Shown one piece after another: positions 1 through 8,771 of a stretch of DNA of 64,000 nucleotides. Origin of the DNA: an uncultured Lachnospiraceae bacterium (lineage in GTDB: Bacteria; Bacillota; Clostridia; Lachnospirales; Lachnospiraceae); NCBI GenBank assembly GCA_934352055.1, contig CAKRJY010000002.1, positions 124,001 through 188,000 of the forward strand. Reading direction: 5' to 3'. The notes under the pieces were generated by a model that saw only the letters and a program-made list of their open reading frames with translations, was not told where the DNA came from and searched no databases. Position numbers and translations under genes: made by a program. Every line of letters starts with the position of its first letter. Within the stretch, counting starts at the first letter, position 1.

Positions 1-762
1 GTACTTGCTAAAGTGCCAAGACGTGAGGAGCTTCATTGTGTTGCTACGGGATCGGAATGGTATCAAGTGCAGTATGAGGACAAGACAGGCTATGTGAGTG
101 CTGCATATCTGACAACAGAAGAACCGGCGGCAAACAGCTATGTGGTTGTGATTGATCCGGGGCATCAGGGAAGAGGCGATAGCACTACAGAACCAAATGG
201 CCCGGGCTCAGCAACAATGAAAGCACGTGTGGCAGGTGGAACCCATGGTACAACGACAGGGGTATATGAATATGAACTGACCCTTGCAATTTCACAGCAG
301 CTGCAGACGGAACTTCAGAATCGAGGCTATACCGTTTATATGACACGTACGTCGCACGATGTTAATATCAGTAATATGGAGCGCGCACAATATGCAACAT
401 CCGTGGGAGCAGATATAGCGGTTCGTATCCATGCGAATGGAGCAGAAAATGCATCTGTGAGTGGCGCAATGGCATTGGCACCATCGTCTTCGAATCCATA
501 TATTTCTTATTTGTCAGATAGCAGCTGGAATTTGAGTCAGTGTGTACTAAATTCTTATTGTCAGGCGACAGGAATGCGCAATCAGGGCGTTACTGGCAGT
601 GATACCATGACGGGAATTAATTGGAGTACGGTTCCTGTTACAATTCTTGAAATGGGTTATATGACAAATCCGACAGATGATACAAATATGGAGAATCCAT
701 CGTACCAGTCACAGATGGTACAAGGCATCGCCAATGGCATTGATGCATATTTTGGCTTGTAG
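1..762 (+). CDS. N-acetylmuramoyl-L-alanine amidase, 5'-truncated by the window edge
   Basis: The frame is open from base 1, so the gene starts outside the window. The first 35 or so residues look like the end of an SH3b cell-wall-binding domain (WYQVQYEDKTGYVSAAYL). An Amidase_3 catalytic domain follows. Its zinc-site signatures are visible in order: DPGH, then the Glu of YEYELTLAIS, then RIHANG, and the catalytic Glu in ILEMGYMTNP near the C-terminus. Enzymes of this family cut the amide bond between N-acetylmuramic acid and the stem peptide L-alanine, outside the membrane. The signal peptide and any further SH3 repeats would lie upstream and cannot be seen. A hairpin terminator follows the stop codon. 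The family call is secure; the cellular role (division, sporulation or turnover) is not. Confidence 0.9.
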   Translation, partial: VLAKVPRREELHCVATGSEWYQVQYEDKTGYVSAAYLTTEEPAANSYVVVIDPGHQGRGDSTTEPNGPGSATMKARVAGGTHGTTTGVYEYELTLAISQQLQTELQNRGYTVYMTRTSHDVNISNMERAQYATSVGADIAVRIHANGAENASVSGAMALAPSSSNPYISYLSDSSWNLSQCVLNSYCQATGMRNQGVTGSDTMTGINWSTVPVTILEMGYMTNPTDDTNMENPSYQSQMVQGIANGIDAYFGL

Positions 763-785
763 TAAATATGTTATAGAACGTAAAT

Positions 786-840
786 AAAAGGCAGATCCTT
801 TTGACACAGTGATGTGTGCGAAGAATCTGCCTTTTTCTTG
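786..840. terminator. Bidirectional intrinsic terminator between amidase and ABC-F genes
   Basis: A 15-bp stem (786-800 with 821-835, one G-T wobble) ends in a T-run on the + strand and is preceded by an A-run that serves the - strand. It sits between two convergent genes. Confidence 0.85.
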
Positions 841-874
841 TTGAAATTATAATAGTATAAGTATATTGCGTTTG

Positions 875-2515
875 TTAGTTGTCCTGTGCGTCGTCATCAG
901 ACATAGCATATACCTGACGTTTACGCGCCATTTCATCACTCTCAAGATATTCGTCGTAAGTTGTAATCTTATCGATGATCTGTCCGTTTGGCATAATCTC
1001 GATGATACGATTAGCTGTTGTTTCAACAAACTGGTGGTCACGAGAAGAGAAAATAACAACACCTGGGAATTTGATCAAGCCGTTGTTTAATGCGGTAATG
1101 GATTCCATATCCAAGTGGTCAGTCGGCTCATCAAGCATGAGTACGTTGGATGCTTCAATCATCATGCGGGAAAGAAGAACACGAACTTTTTCACCACCGG
1201 AAAGAACACGCATTTTCTTTACACCGTCTTCACCGGCAAAAAGCATTCTGCCAAGGAATCCACGAACATAGGTGGCATCCTTGATTTCAGAGAACTGGGT
1301 CAGCCAGTCTACGATGACATCATCGGTATCGAAAATCTCTGTATTATCCTTAGGAAAATAAGACTGGGAAGTAGTAACACCCCATTTATAACTTCCTTCA
1401 TCCGGTTCCATTTCTCCGGCAAGGATTTTGAAGAGGACGGTCTTGGCGTGCTCGTTAGCTCCTACAAGCGCAACCTTGTCTTCGCGTCCTAAATTGAATG
1501 AAATGTGGTCAAGCACCAATTCGCCGTCGATCGTTTTGGTAAGATTTTCAACACTGAGTACTTCATTACCAATATCACGTTGTGGACGGAAATCAATGTA
1601 TGGATATTTACGGCTGGATGGTTTGATCTCATCCAATTCGATTTTCTCCAGTGCACGTTTTCTTGAAGTTGCCTGTTTTGATTTTGAAGCGTTAGCAGAG
1701 AAACGAGAGATAAAGTCCTGTAATTCCTTGATCTTTTCTTCTTTCTTCTTATTTGCCTCCTTCATCTGCTTCATTAACAACTGGCTGGATTCATACCAGA
1801 AATCATAGTTTCCGGCATACAATTGGATCTTTCCATAATCAATATCTGCAGTATTGGTACATACCTTATTTAAGAAGTAACGGTCATGCGATACAACGAT
1901 GACTGTGTTTTCAAAGTTGATTAAGAATTCTTCTAACCATGCGATCGCATCAAGGTCTAAGTGGTTTGTAGGCTCATCCAGAAGCAAAATGTCAGGATTA
2001 CCAAAAAGTGCTTTTGCAAGAAGAACTTTGACCTTTTGTGCACCAGTCAATTCTGCCATTACAGAGTAGTGGAATTCTGGTTCGATGCCAAGACCATTTA
2101 ATAATGTAGCTGCATCACTTTCTGCATTCCATCCATCCATGTCAGCAAATTCAGCTTCAAGTTCGCTGGCGCGGATGCCATCTTCGTCCGTGAAGTCTTC
2201 CTTCATATAAATAGCATCTTTTTCTTTCATAATGTCATAAAGACGCTGGTTGCCCATAATAACGGTATCAAGAACTGTAAATTCATCATATTTAAAGTGA
2301 TCCTGTTCCAAAAAAGAAAGACGCTGACCTGGTGTGATGATGATATCACCACTTGTCGGTTCTAACTGTCCGGATAAAATTTTTAGGAATGTTGACTTTC
2401 CGGCACCATTAGCACCAATCAATCCATAACAGTTACCTTCTGTAAATTTAATATTTACATCTTCAAAAAGTGCCTTTTTCCCTAGACGCAGGGTGATATT
2501 ACTTGCCTGTATCAT
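875..2515 (-). CDS. ABC-F family ATP-binding protein (YkpA/YbiT-like)
   Basis: This 546-residue soluble protein has two ABC ATPase domains joined by a charged linker and no membrane segments. That is the ABC-F plan; these proteins act on ribosomes. The first domain has a normal Walker A (GANGAGKST, residues 34-42), an altered signature motif LTGAQ and Walker B LLLDEPTNHLD. The second domain has a good signature (LSGGE) and Walker B (LMLDEPTDHLD). Its Walker A, however, reads GANEHAKT (352-359), with Ala for the last Gly, and the usual H-loop His is replaced by Arg492 (SSRDHQF). Length and order match B. subtilis YkpA. The ATG is preceded by GAAAGGA. Whether it is a housekeeping translation factor or gives antibiotic protection cannot be told from sequence. 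Confidence 0.88.
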   Translation of the reverse strand: MIQASNITLRLGKKALFEDVNIKFTEGNCYGLIGANGAGKSTFLKILSGQLEPTSGDIIITPGQRLSFLEQDHFKYDEFTVLDTVIMGNQRLYDIMKEKDAIYMKEDFTDEDGIRASELEAEFADMDGWNAESDAATLLNGLGIEPEFHYSVMAELTGAQKVKVLLAKALFGNPDILLLDEPTNHLDLDAIAWLEEFLINFENTVIVVSHDRYFLNKVCTNTADIDYGKIQLYAGNYDFWYESSQLLMKQMKEANKKKEEKIKELQDFISRFSANASKSKQATSRKRALEKIELDEIKPSSRKYPYIDFRPQRDIGNEVLSVENLTKTIDGELVLDHISFNLGREDKVALVGANEHAKTVLFKILAGEMEPDEGSYKWGVTTSQSYFPKDNTEIFDTDDVIVDWLTQFSEIKDATYVRGFLGRMLFAGEDGVKKMRVLSGGEKVRVLLSRMMIEASNVLMLDEPTDHLDMESITALNNGLIKFPGVVIFSSRDHQFVETTANRIIEIMPNGQIIDKITTYDEYLESDEMARKRQVYAMSDDDAQDN

Positions 2516-2564
2516 GATTGTATCCTTTCTATATTAAAATATTGTATTCTATGCAATCGGTTCT

Positions 2565-2592
2565 ATTGTATCGTATATTGCTTATTTTGCAA
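2565..2592 (-). promoter_or_regulatory. Putative sigma-A promoter of the ABC-F gene
   Basis: Read on the - strand: TTGCAA, 16-nt spacer, TACAAT, about 50 nt upstream of the start codon. The 394-nt space between the ABC-F gene and ptsH holds this, a + strand promoter for ptsH and AT-rich sequence without further recognisable features. Confidence 0.5.
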
Positions 2593-2830
2593 GTCTTTCT
2601 TATTTAAAAGCGTAAGGCATAAAGATTTTTTATTAAAAATCATAAATACACATACGATTTGATCACATGGATATCCTAAAATGGCATAAATATTAAAATG
2701 TTCAGATAAAAATAGTACAAAAGGGTACAGATTGGTCAAAATGTGCAAAAATTACACAAAAATGGTGGAAAACACTCACGAAGTAGTGTAAAATTCTGTG
2801 TAAACAAGGAGAAACGGAGAAGCATGCTAG

Positions 2831-2858
2831 TTTAAAATATGCAGATAAAAGCTATAAT
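2831..2858 (+). promoter_or_regulatory. Putative promoter of the ptsHI-nag operon
   Basis: A perfect -10 box TATAAT (2853-2858) lies about 50 nt before ptsH. The only candidate -35 is weak (TTTAAA, 16-nt spacer), which would fit activator dependence. No convincing cre site was seen. Confidence 0.4.
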
Positions 2859-2909
2859 ACGTGGAAACTTGTGCTTTTTTTGTTTATAAACAAGGAAGAG
2901 GTGAAGCAA

Positions 2910-3167
2910 ATGAAAGAATTTACTTATGTTATTACAGATGAAGTAGGATTACATGCAAGACCGGCAGGACTTTTGGCGAAAGAAGCTAAAAAATACCAAA
3001 GCACCATTACACTGCGTGCAAATGGTAAGGAAGCTGTTGCAAGTAAGTTGATGGCAGTTATGGGTATGGGTGTCAAAAAGGATGATACCGTAGAGGTTTG
3101 CATCGAAGGTGATGACGAAGACATCGCTGCTCAGAAATTAGAACAATTCTTTAACGAAAATCTTTAA
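2910..3167 (+). CDS. ptsH: Phosphocarrier protein HPr
   Basis: The product is 85 residues, the normal HPr length. HPr takes phosphate from Enzyme I on His15 and passes it to the IIA domains of sugar permeases in the cytoplasm. The active site GLHARPAG (13-20) is intact. The region where Firmicutes HPr carries the regulatory Ser46 reads A-S-K-L-M-A-V-M, so position 46 is Lys and the nearest Ser is 45. Phosphorylation by HPr kinase for CcpA-dependent repression may therefore differ here. The ATG at 2910 was chosen over an upstream in-frame GTG because GGAAGAGGTG lies just before it and the HPr fold begins at MKEF. It is the first gene of the operon; ptsI follows after 44 nt. Confidence 0.95.
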   Translation: MKEFTYVITDEVGLHARPAGLLAKEAKKYQSTITLRANGKEAVASKLMAVMGMGVKKDDTVEVCIEGDDEDIAAQKLEQFFNENL

Positions 3168-3211
3168 TCAGATGACCTCATAAAGAGGGATAAATAAGAA
3201 GGGTAGTTAAG

Positions 3212-4831
3212 ATGACAGAATATACAGGAAAGTCCGTATACAAAGGTACGGCAATTGGCAAGATCCGTGTGCTCAAGAAGAAGGACAGCTTAGTGAAGAG
3301 AGTGCATATTGATGATGTCGAAGCTGAATTGACGCGCTTAGAGAGTGCAAAGCAGCAGACACTTACACAATTGCAAAGCTTGTATGAAAAAGCGTTGCAA
3401 GAAGTTGGTGAGGCCAATGCAGCTATTTTTGAAGTACACCAGATGATGCTTGAAGATGAGGATTATCAGGATGCTATCTTAGGGATGATCCGTAACGAAG
3501 AAGTAAATGCGGAATATGCAGTAGCTGTTACAGGGGACAACTTCGCTGAAATGTTTGCCAACATGGATGATGAATATATGCAGGCGCGCTCAGCAGATGT
3601 CAAGGATATTTCAAATCGCCTGGTGGGAAATCTGAGTGGTGAAGAACAGATGGATTGGGATACCATGGAGCCATCTATTATTGTTGCTGATGATCTGACA
3701 CCAAGTGAGACGGTTCAGATGGATAAGAAAAAGATCCTTGCATTTGTTACCGTTCATGGCTCCACAAATTCACATACCGCCATTCTTGCACGTATGATGA
3801 ATATTCCGGCATTGATTGGGGTGCCGCTTCCATTAGAAGAATTGCATAGCGGAACACAGGCAATTGTAGATGGTAAAAATGGCGTGATCTATTTAGAACC
3901 GGATGCCGCGCAGATTGCAAAAGCGGAAGAAGCACAAAAGCAGGAAAAAGAACAGCAGAATTTGCTGGCAACCTATAAAGGGAGGGAAACTGTCACAAAA
4001 AGTGGTAAGAAAATTCATTTATATGCGAATATCGGTAGTGTTTCCGATGTGGCATATGTTCTGGAAAACGATGCAGAAGGCATTGGCTTGTTCCGAAGTG
4101 AATTCTTATATTTAGGCAGAGATGCTTTGCCGGATGAGACAGAGCAATTCAATGCATATCGTCAGGTTTTACAGATGATGGCTGGTAAAAAAGTAATTAT
4201 CCGTACACTTGACATCGGAGCAGATAAGAATGCAGATTATCTGGAATTAGGACATGAGGATAACCCGGCAATGGGATATCGTGCCATTCGTATCTGCTTA
4301 GAGCAACCGGATATTTTTAAAACACAATTGAGAGCACTGCTTCGCGCTGCAAAGTTTGGCAATCTGTCTATTATGTATCCGATGATTACTTCTGTAGAAG
4401 AGGTGATGAGCATCAAAGAGATTGTAAAAGAAGTGGAAAAAGAGCTGCAGGAAGAAAATCTTCCATATGCAATTCCAGAGCAAGGTATCATGATTGAGAC
4501 GCCGGCTGCTGTTATGATAAGTGCAGAACTTGCTGAACACGTTGATTTCTTTAGTATCGGAACCAACGATCTGACACAGTATACGCTGGCAATTGATCGA
4601 CAGAATAGCAGACTGGACCGATTTTACAATCCACATCATGAAGCAGTTCTTCGCATGATACAGATGACAATTGATGGTGCACATAAGCATGGTAAGTGGG
4701 TTGGTATTTGTGGAGAATTAGGCGCGGATACAACACTCACTGAGAGATTTATTACCATGGGAATTGATGAACTCAGCGTTTCCCCATCTATGGTACTTGG
4801 GGTTCGCAGTAAGATTTGCGAAATGGAGTGA
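3212..4831 (+). CDS. ptsI: PTS Enzyme I (phosphoenolpyruvate-protein phosphotransferase)
   Basis: This 539-residue protein transfers phosphate from phosphoenolpyruvate to HPr, the first step of all PTS sugar uptake. It has an N-terminal HPr-binding helical domain, a swivelling phosphohistidine domain with active-site His188 in HGSTNSHTAILAR, and a C-terminal TIM-barrel PEP-binding domain. The barrel carries the conserved GTNDLTQY and the catalytic Cys500 in GICGELGAD. The length is slightly short of E. coli EI (575) but normal for Clostridia. It follows ptsH and is followed after 7 nt by nagB, so general PTS proteins and aminosugar catabolism appear to share one transcript. Confidence 0.96.
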   Translation: MTEYTGKSVYKGTAIGKIRVLKKKDSLVKRVHIDDVEAELTRLESAKQQTLTQLQSLYEKALQEVGEANAAIFEVHQMMLEDEDYQDAILGMIRNEEVNAEYAVAVTGDNFAEMFANMDDEYMQARSADVKDISNRLVGNLSGEEQMDWDTMEPSIIVADDLTPSETVQMDKKKILAFVTVHGSTNSHTAILARMMNIPALIGVPLPLEELHSGTQAIVDGKNGVIYLEPDAAQIAKAEEAQKQEKEQQNLLATYKGRETVTKSGKKIHLYANIGSVSDVAYVLENDAEGIGLFRSEFLYLGRDALPDETEQFNAYRQVLQMMAGKKVIIRTLDIGADKNADYLELGHEDNPAMGYRAIRICLEQPDIFKTQLRALLRAAKFGNLSIMYPMITSVEEVMSIKEIVKEVEKELQEENLPYAIPEQGIMIETPAAVMISAELAEHVDFFSIGTNDLTQYTLAIDRQNSRLDRFYNPHHEAVLRMIQMTIDGAHKHGKWVGICGELGADTTLTERFITMGIDELSVSPSMVLGVRSKICEME

Positions 4832-4838
4832 GAAAAAT

Positions 4839-5570
4839 ATGAGAATATATAAAGCAAAAGATTATGAAGATATGAGCAGAAAAGCAGCTAATATCATTTC
4901 TGCACAGGTTATTATGAAACCAGATTGTGTACTTGGCCTGGCAACGGGATCTACACCAATCGGTTTGTACAAACAGCTGGTTGAATGGTTTGAAAAAGGT
5001 GATCTTGATTTTTCAAAGGTTCAGACGGTGAACCTTGATGAGTATAAGGGCTTGAATCGCGAGAATGATCAGAGTTATTACTATTTCATGCATGATAATT
5101 TATTTGATCATATTAATATTCCGGAAGAAAACACACATTTACCAAATGGAATGGAGATGGATTCTGAAAAAGAATGCGCTCGTTATACGAAGTTGATCCA
5201 GTCTATGGGAGGTGTTGATTTACAGCTTCTTGGCATTGGTCACAATGGACATATCGGTTTTAATGAGCCATCAGAATCTTTTGATAAAGATGTACATTGT
5301 GTAAATCTGACACAGTCAACCATCGAAGCAAATAAGAGATTCTTTGCTTCGGCAGACGATGTTCCAAAACAGGCATACACAATGGGAATTAAGACCATTA
5401 TGCAGGCAAAGAAGATTTTGATCGTGGCGAATGGAGAAGGCAAAGCTGATATTGTACGCGATGCATTCTTTGGACCAATTACACCACAGGTTCCGGCATC
5501 AGTATTACAGTTACACGATGATGTGACACTTGTAGCTGATGAAGCAGCATTGAGCAAAGTTTCTTTATAA
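4839..5570 (+). CDS. nagB: Glucosamine-6-phosphate deaminase
   Basis: NagB converts glucosamine-6-phosphate to fructose-6-phosphate and ammonia, joining aminosugar breakdown to glycolysis. The 243-residue product has the family hallmarks: the phosphate loop GLATGSTP, the catalytic Asp region NLDEYKGL, and GIGHNGHIGFNEP, which carries the catalytic His and Glu. A longer in-frame start exists inside ptsI, but MRIYKAKDYE is the normal NagB N-terminus, and GGAGTGAG at the end of ptsI gives a ribosome site 7 nt away, which suggests translational coupling. The C-terminus ends at LSKVSL without a long allosteric tail, as in other Firmicutes NagB proteins. nagA follows after 30 nt. Confidence 0.96.
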   Translation: MRIYKAKDYEDMSRKAANIISAQVIMKPDCVLGLATGSTPIGLYKQLVEWFEKGDLDFSKVQTVNLDEYKGLNRENDQSYYYFMHDNLFDHINIPEENTHLPNGMEMDSEKECARYTKLIQSMGGVDLQLLGIGHNGHIGFNEPSESFDKDVHCVNLTQSTIEANKRFFASADDVPKQAYTMGIKTIMQAKKILIVANGEGKADIVRDAFFGPITPQVPASVLQLHDDVTLVADEAALSKVSL

Positions 5571-5600
5571 TAGATTGGTAATGGATCGAGGTGTAATACA

Positions 5601-6734
5601 ATGATCATTAAAAATGCAAATATTTTTACACAGGATGGTCAGTTCATCACAGGGGATGTGACAGTAGAAGGCGACAGATTTGCAGCTGTATTGTCAGAAA
5701 CAGAGCATAAGGATGATGTTGTGCTTGATGCTGAGAATCTTTATATGATTCCGGGTCTGGTAGATATACATTTTCATGGCTGTATGGGCGCAGATATGTG
5801 TGATGGCACAAAAGAAGCATTAGATACCATGTCATCCTATGAAGCATCCATTGGCGTGACATCGATTTGTCCAGCGACAATGACGATTCCAAAGGACGAA
5901 CTTGTCTCTGTTATGAAGAATGCAGGGGAATACACATATCAAGGTGGAGCTCATCTTGTTGGAATCAATATGGAAGGACCATTTATCAGTGCTTCCAAAA
6001 AAGGCGCGCAAGCGGCTGAAAATATCATGCATTGTGATTATGCATATTTTAAACAGGTGCAAGAGGCGTCAGGTGGATTGATAAAACTTGTTGATATTGC
6101 CCCAGAAGAATCCGGTGCAATGGAGTTTATTGATCAGGCAAAAGATGAGGTTGTTATATCACTTGCACATACAGCATCAGATTATGATACAGCAGTGGAA
6201 GCGATTGCACATGGTGCATCACATGCAACACATCTTTACAATGCAATGCCACCGCTAAATCATAGAGAACCGGGTGTGATTGGAGCTGTCAGAGATTATG
6301 AGCAATGCCATGCAGAATTGATTTGTGATGGTGTTCATATTCATCCTTCTGTTATCCGGTCAACCTTTGCTATGTTTGGGGCAGAACGCATGATTCTAAT
6401 TAGTGATAGCATGCGCGCGACAGGACTTGAAGATGGCGAATACACGCTGGGAGGTCAGGCAGTAACGGTACGTGGCAATCTTGCAACATTGCATGATGGA
6501 ACGATTGCCGGTTCTGCAACAAATCTTATGGATTGTATGCGCTATGTTGTAAAGACAGTTGGTTTACCACTAGAGACAGCGGTTATGTGCGCAACAGCAA
6601 ATCCAGCAAAAGAGATTGGCATTTATGATGAAGTTGGAAGCATTTCTGCCGGTAAAAAAGCAGACTTTGTACTTCTAGATAAAGATTTAAACATTGTTCA
6701 TGTGTTTATTGATGGTAAGGAGGTAACATGTTAG
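5601..6734 (+). CDS. nagA: N-acetylglucosamine-6-phosphate deacetylase
   Basis: NagA removes the acetyl group from N-acetylglucosamine-6-phosphate to give the substrate of NagB. The 377-residue amidohydrolase shows, in order, VDIHFHGCMGAD (metal site of the barrel), the metal-ligand Glu of INMEGPFIS, LAHTASDYD, THLYNAMPPLNHREPG, DGVHIHP, and the catalytic Asp region LISDSMRATGL. The start is an ATG with GAGGTG upstream. The last 7 nt overlap the next gene, whose ribosome site (AAGGAGG) lies within the nagA coding end, a sign of coupled translation. Together with nagB, crr and nagE it forms a complete route for N-acetylglucosamine. Confidence 0.96.
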   Translation: MIIKNANIFTQDGQFITGDVTVEGDRFAAVLSETEHKDDVVLDAENLYMIPGLVDIHFHGCMGADMCDGTKEALDTMSSYEASIGVTSICPATMTIPKDELVSVMKNAGEYTYQGGAHLVGINMEGPFISASKKGAQAAENIMHCDYAYFKQVQEASGGLIKLVDIAPEESGAMEFIDQAKDEVVISLAHTASDYDTAVEAIAHGASHATHLYNAMPPLNHREPGVIGAVRDYEQCHAELICDGVHIHPSVIRSTFAMFGAERMILISDSMRATGLEDGEYTLGGQAVTVRGNLATLHDGTIAGSATNLMDCMRYVVKTVGLPLETAVMCATANPAKEIGIYDEVGSISAGKKADFVLLDKDLNIVHVFIDGKEVTC

Positions 6735-7207
6735 GTTTTTTAAAGGGAAAGAAAAAAGGAAATATGATTGCTGCACCTTGTAATGGCAAGGCTGTACAGC
6801 TTTCAGAGGTTTCAGATCCTACATTTGCAGAGAAAATTTTAGGAGATGGATTCGCAGTGAAACCATCGGATGGTAAGATTTGTGCTCCGGCAGACGGAGA
6901 AGTGACAATGGTTTTTGATACACTGCATGCGGTTACACTTACAACAGATAATGGTACAGAACTTTTGATTCATATTGGTCTTGATACTGTAACATTAAAA
7001 GGAGATCCGTTTACAGCGCATGTTGCTGTAGGTGACAAAGTGAAAAAAGGAGATCTTATGGTGGAAGCTGATTTGGATAAGATTAGCGCAGCAGGACTGG
7101 ATACCATCACTCCTGTATTAATCTGTAATACAGATGATTATGAGACGATTTCTCTTGAAAAAGAGGGAGACGTGGTTGCAGGAGAAGATGTTCTTCGCAT
7201 TTTATAA
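6728..7207 (+). CDS. crr: PTS glucose-family IIA protein (IIA-Glc, Crr-like)
   Basis: This 159-residue free-standing IIA protein is the step between HPr and the membrane permease. Typical family motifs are APCNGKAVQL, DGKICAPADGEV, FDTLHAVTL (first active-site His) and LLIHIGLDTV (phosphorylated His). The next gene encodes an EIICB without its own IIA, so this is very probably its partner. In Gram-positive bacteria such IIA proteins act in transport and are not known to regulate adenylate cyclase as in enterics. The ATG follows AAGGAGG and overlaps nagA. Confidence 0.92.
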   Translation: MLGFLKGKKKGNMIAAPCNGKAVQLSEVSDPTFAEKILGDGFAVKPSDGKICAPADGEVTMVFDTLHAVTLTTDNGTELLIHIGLDTVTLKGDPFTAHVAVGDKVKKGDLMVEADLDKISAAGLDTITPVLICNTDDYETISLEKEGDVVAGEDVLRIL

Positions 7208-7236
7208 TTTTATAAGTTATGTTCTACAAGAGAAAC

Positions 7237-7255
7237 TAATTGGTTCATCCAATTA
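7237..7255. promoter_or_regulatory. Perfect dyad TAATTGG-N5-CCAATTA before nagE
   Basis: A 7-bp perfect inverted repeat with a 5-nt centre lies in the 76-nt gap between the IIA gene and nagE. The half-site ATTGG resembles aminosugar-repressor (NagR/YvoA, GntR family) operators. It could equally be an RNA hairpin that adjusts the ratio of the two genes. Confidence 0.35.
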
Positions 7256-7283
7256 AGTATAAAGTAAAAAGGAGGAGAAAATT

Positions 7284-8753
7284 ATGAAATTTCTTCAAAA
7301 ACTGGGAAAAGCTTTAATGCTTCCCGTAGCAGTATTACCAATCTGCGGTATTCTTATGGGTATCGGATATTTATTATGTCCAGCAACCATGCAGGGTGGT
7401 GATATTAAAGGTGTTGTTCCTTTGATTGGTCTGTTTTTAGTTAAAGCCGGTGGTGCTTTGATTGATAACATGGCAATCCTTTTCGCAATCGGCGTTGGTG
7501 TCGGTATGTCAGAAAAGAACGACGGAACTGGCGGAATTGCAGCACTTGCTTCTTGGTTGATGATGACAAGACTTCTTTCAACAGGTGTTGTTACAACAAT
7601 TATCCCAGCCATTGCTGACAATGCCACAAAGACTTTGGCATTTGATAAGATCCAGAATCCATTCATTGGTATTCTTGCAGGTGTTATCGGTGCTATGTGC
7701 TACAACAAGTTCAAGGATACAAAGCTTCCTGACTGGTTGTCATTCTTCAGTGGTAAGCGTTGTGTAGCTATCGTTGCTGGCGTAGTTTCTATCGTTGTTT
7801 CAGCTATCTTATTGTTAGTATGGCCATTACTCTTCAGCGGACTTGTTTCACTTGGAGAAGGAATTGCTAAGCTTGGCGTAGTTGGAGCTGGTATCTACGC
7901 ATTCTTGAACCGTTTGTTAATCCCTACAGGATTACACCATGCATTGAACAACGTATTCTGGTTTGATACCATTGGTCTTGGTGACTTACAGCACTTCTGG
8001 GCTGGTGAGACATCTGCTGATGTTAACTGGAGCCTTGGTATGTACATGTCTGGATTCTTCCCATGTATGATGTTTGGTATTCCTGGTGCAGCACTTGCAA
8101 TGATTAAGACTGCTAAGAGTAACAAGAAGAAAGTAGCAATCGGACTTGTTGCATCTGCAGCTCTCTGTGCATTCATCTGTGGTGTTACAGAGCCATTCGA
8201 GTTTGGATTTATGTTCCTTGCTCCTGGATTATATGTTGTTTACGCATTACTTTATGGTATCTTTACAATGGTTACTGTTGCTTTGGGATTCCGTGCAGGA
8301 TTCAGTTTCTCAGCAGGTGCTATGGATTTACTTTTCTCAGCATCTCTTCCAGCAGCAGCTAAGACATGGCTCATCATTCCTCTTGGAATTGCAGCATTCA
8401 TCGTATTCTACTTTGTATTCTACTTCGCAATTACGAAGTTTGACTTAAAGACTCCAGGTAGAGAAGATGATGATGTAGAAGCAGAAAAGAAAGTTGAATT
8501 AGCAAATGATGATTACGCACAGGTTGCTAAGATCATTCTTGAAGGATGTGGCGGAAAAGAAAATATCGCAAGCATCGACAACTGCATTACAAGATTGAGA
8601 CTTGAAGTAAAAGATATTACAGTAGTAAACGACAAGGTGATTAAGTCTGCTGGTGTTGCAGGCGTTATGAAACCTGGTAAGAACTCTGTTCAGGTTATTA
8701 TTGGACCAAAGGTTCAGTTTGTTGCTGATGCATTTTCACAGCTTTGTGAATAA
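7284..8753 (+). CDS. nagE: PTS N-acetylglucosamine-type EIICB permease
   Basis: This 489-residue protein has an N-terminal membrane IIC domain with about ten hydrophobic segments (roughly residues 1-380) and a C-terminal IIB domain. The IIB phosphorylation site is Cys434 in IDNCITRLR. The IIC motif GLHHALNNVFWF and the GDLQHFW segment resemble NagE more than PtsG. With nagA and nagB in the same operon, N-acetylglucosamine is the likely substrate, though glucose cannot be excluded. No IIA domain is fused; the preceding gene supplies it. Codon choice is highly biased (as in nifJ), which suggests strong expression. AAGGAGGAG precedes the ATG. A strong terminator ends the operon 19 nt downstream. 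Confidence 0.9.
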   Translation: MKFLQKLGKALMLPVAVLPICGILMGIGYLLCPATMQGGDIKGVVPLIGLFLVKAGGALIDNMAILFAIGVGVGMSEKNDGTGGIAALASWLMMTRLLSTGVVTTIIPAIADNATKTLAFDKIQNPFIGILAGVIGAMCYNKFKDTKLPDWLSFFSGKRCVAIVAGVVSIVVSAILLLVWPLLFSGLVSLGEGIAKLGVVGAGIYAFLNRLLIPTGLHHALNNVFWFDTIGLGDLQHFWAGETSADVNWSLGMYMSGFFPCMMFGIPGAALAMIKTAKSNKKKVAIGLVASAALCAFICGVTEPFEFGFMFLAPGLYVVYALLYGIFTMVTVALGFRAGFSFSAGAMDLLFSASLPAAAKTWLIIPLGIAAFIVFYFVFYFAITKFDLKTPGREDDDVEAEKKVELANDDYAQVAKIILEGCGGKENIASIDNCITRLRLEVKDITVVNDKVIKSAGVAGVMKPGKNSVQVIIGPKVQFVADAFSQLCE

Positions 8754-8771
8754 TTTTTAAAATGATATCGC

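Noticed and set aside
2759..2815. cre site before ptsH
   Set aside because: The TGTAAACAAGG and ACACT/AGTGT stretches do not match the cre consensus well enough.
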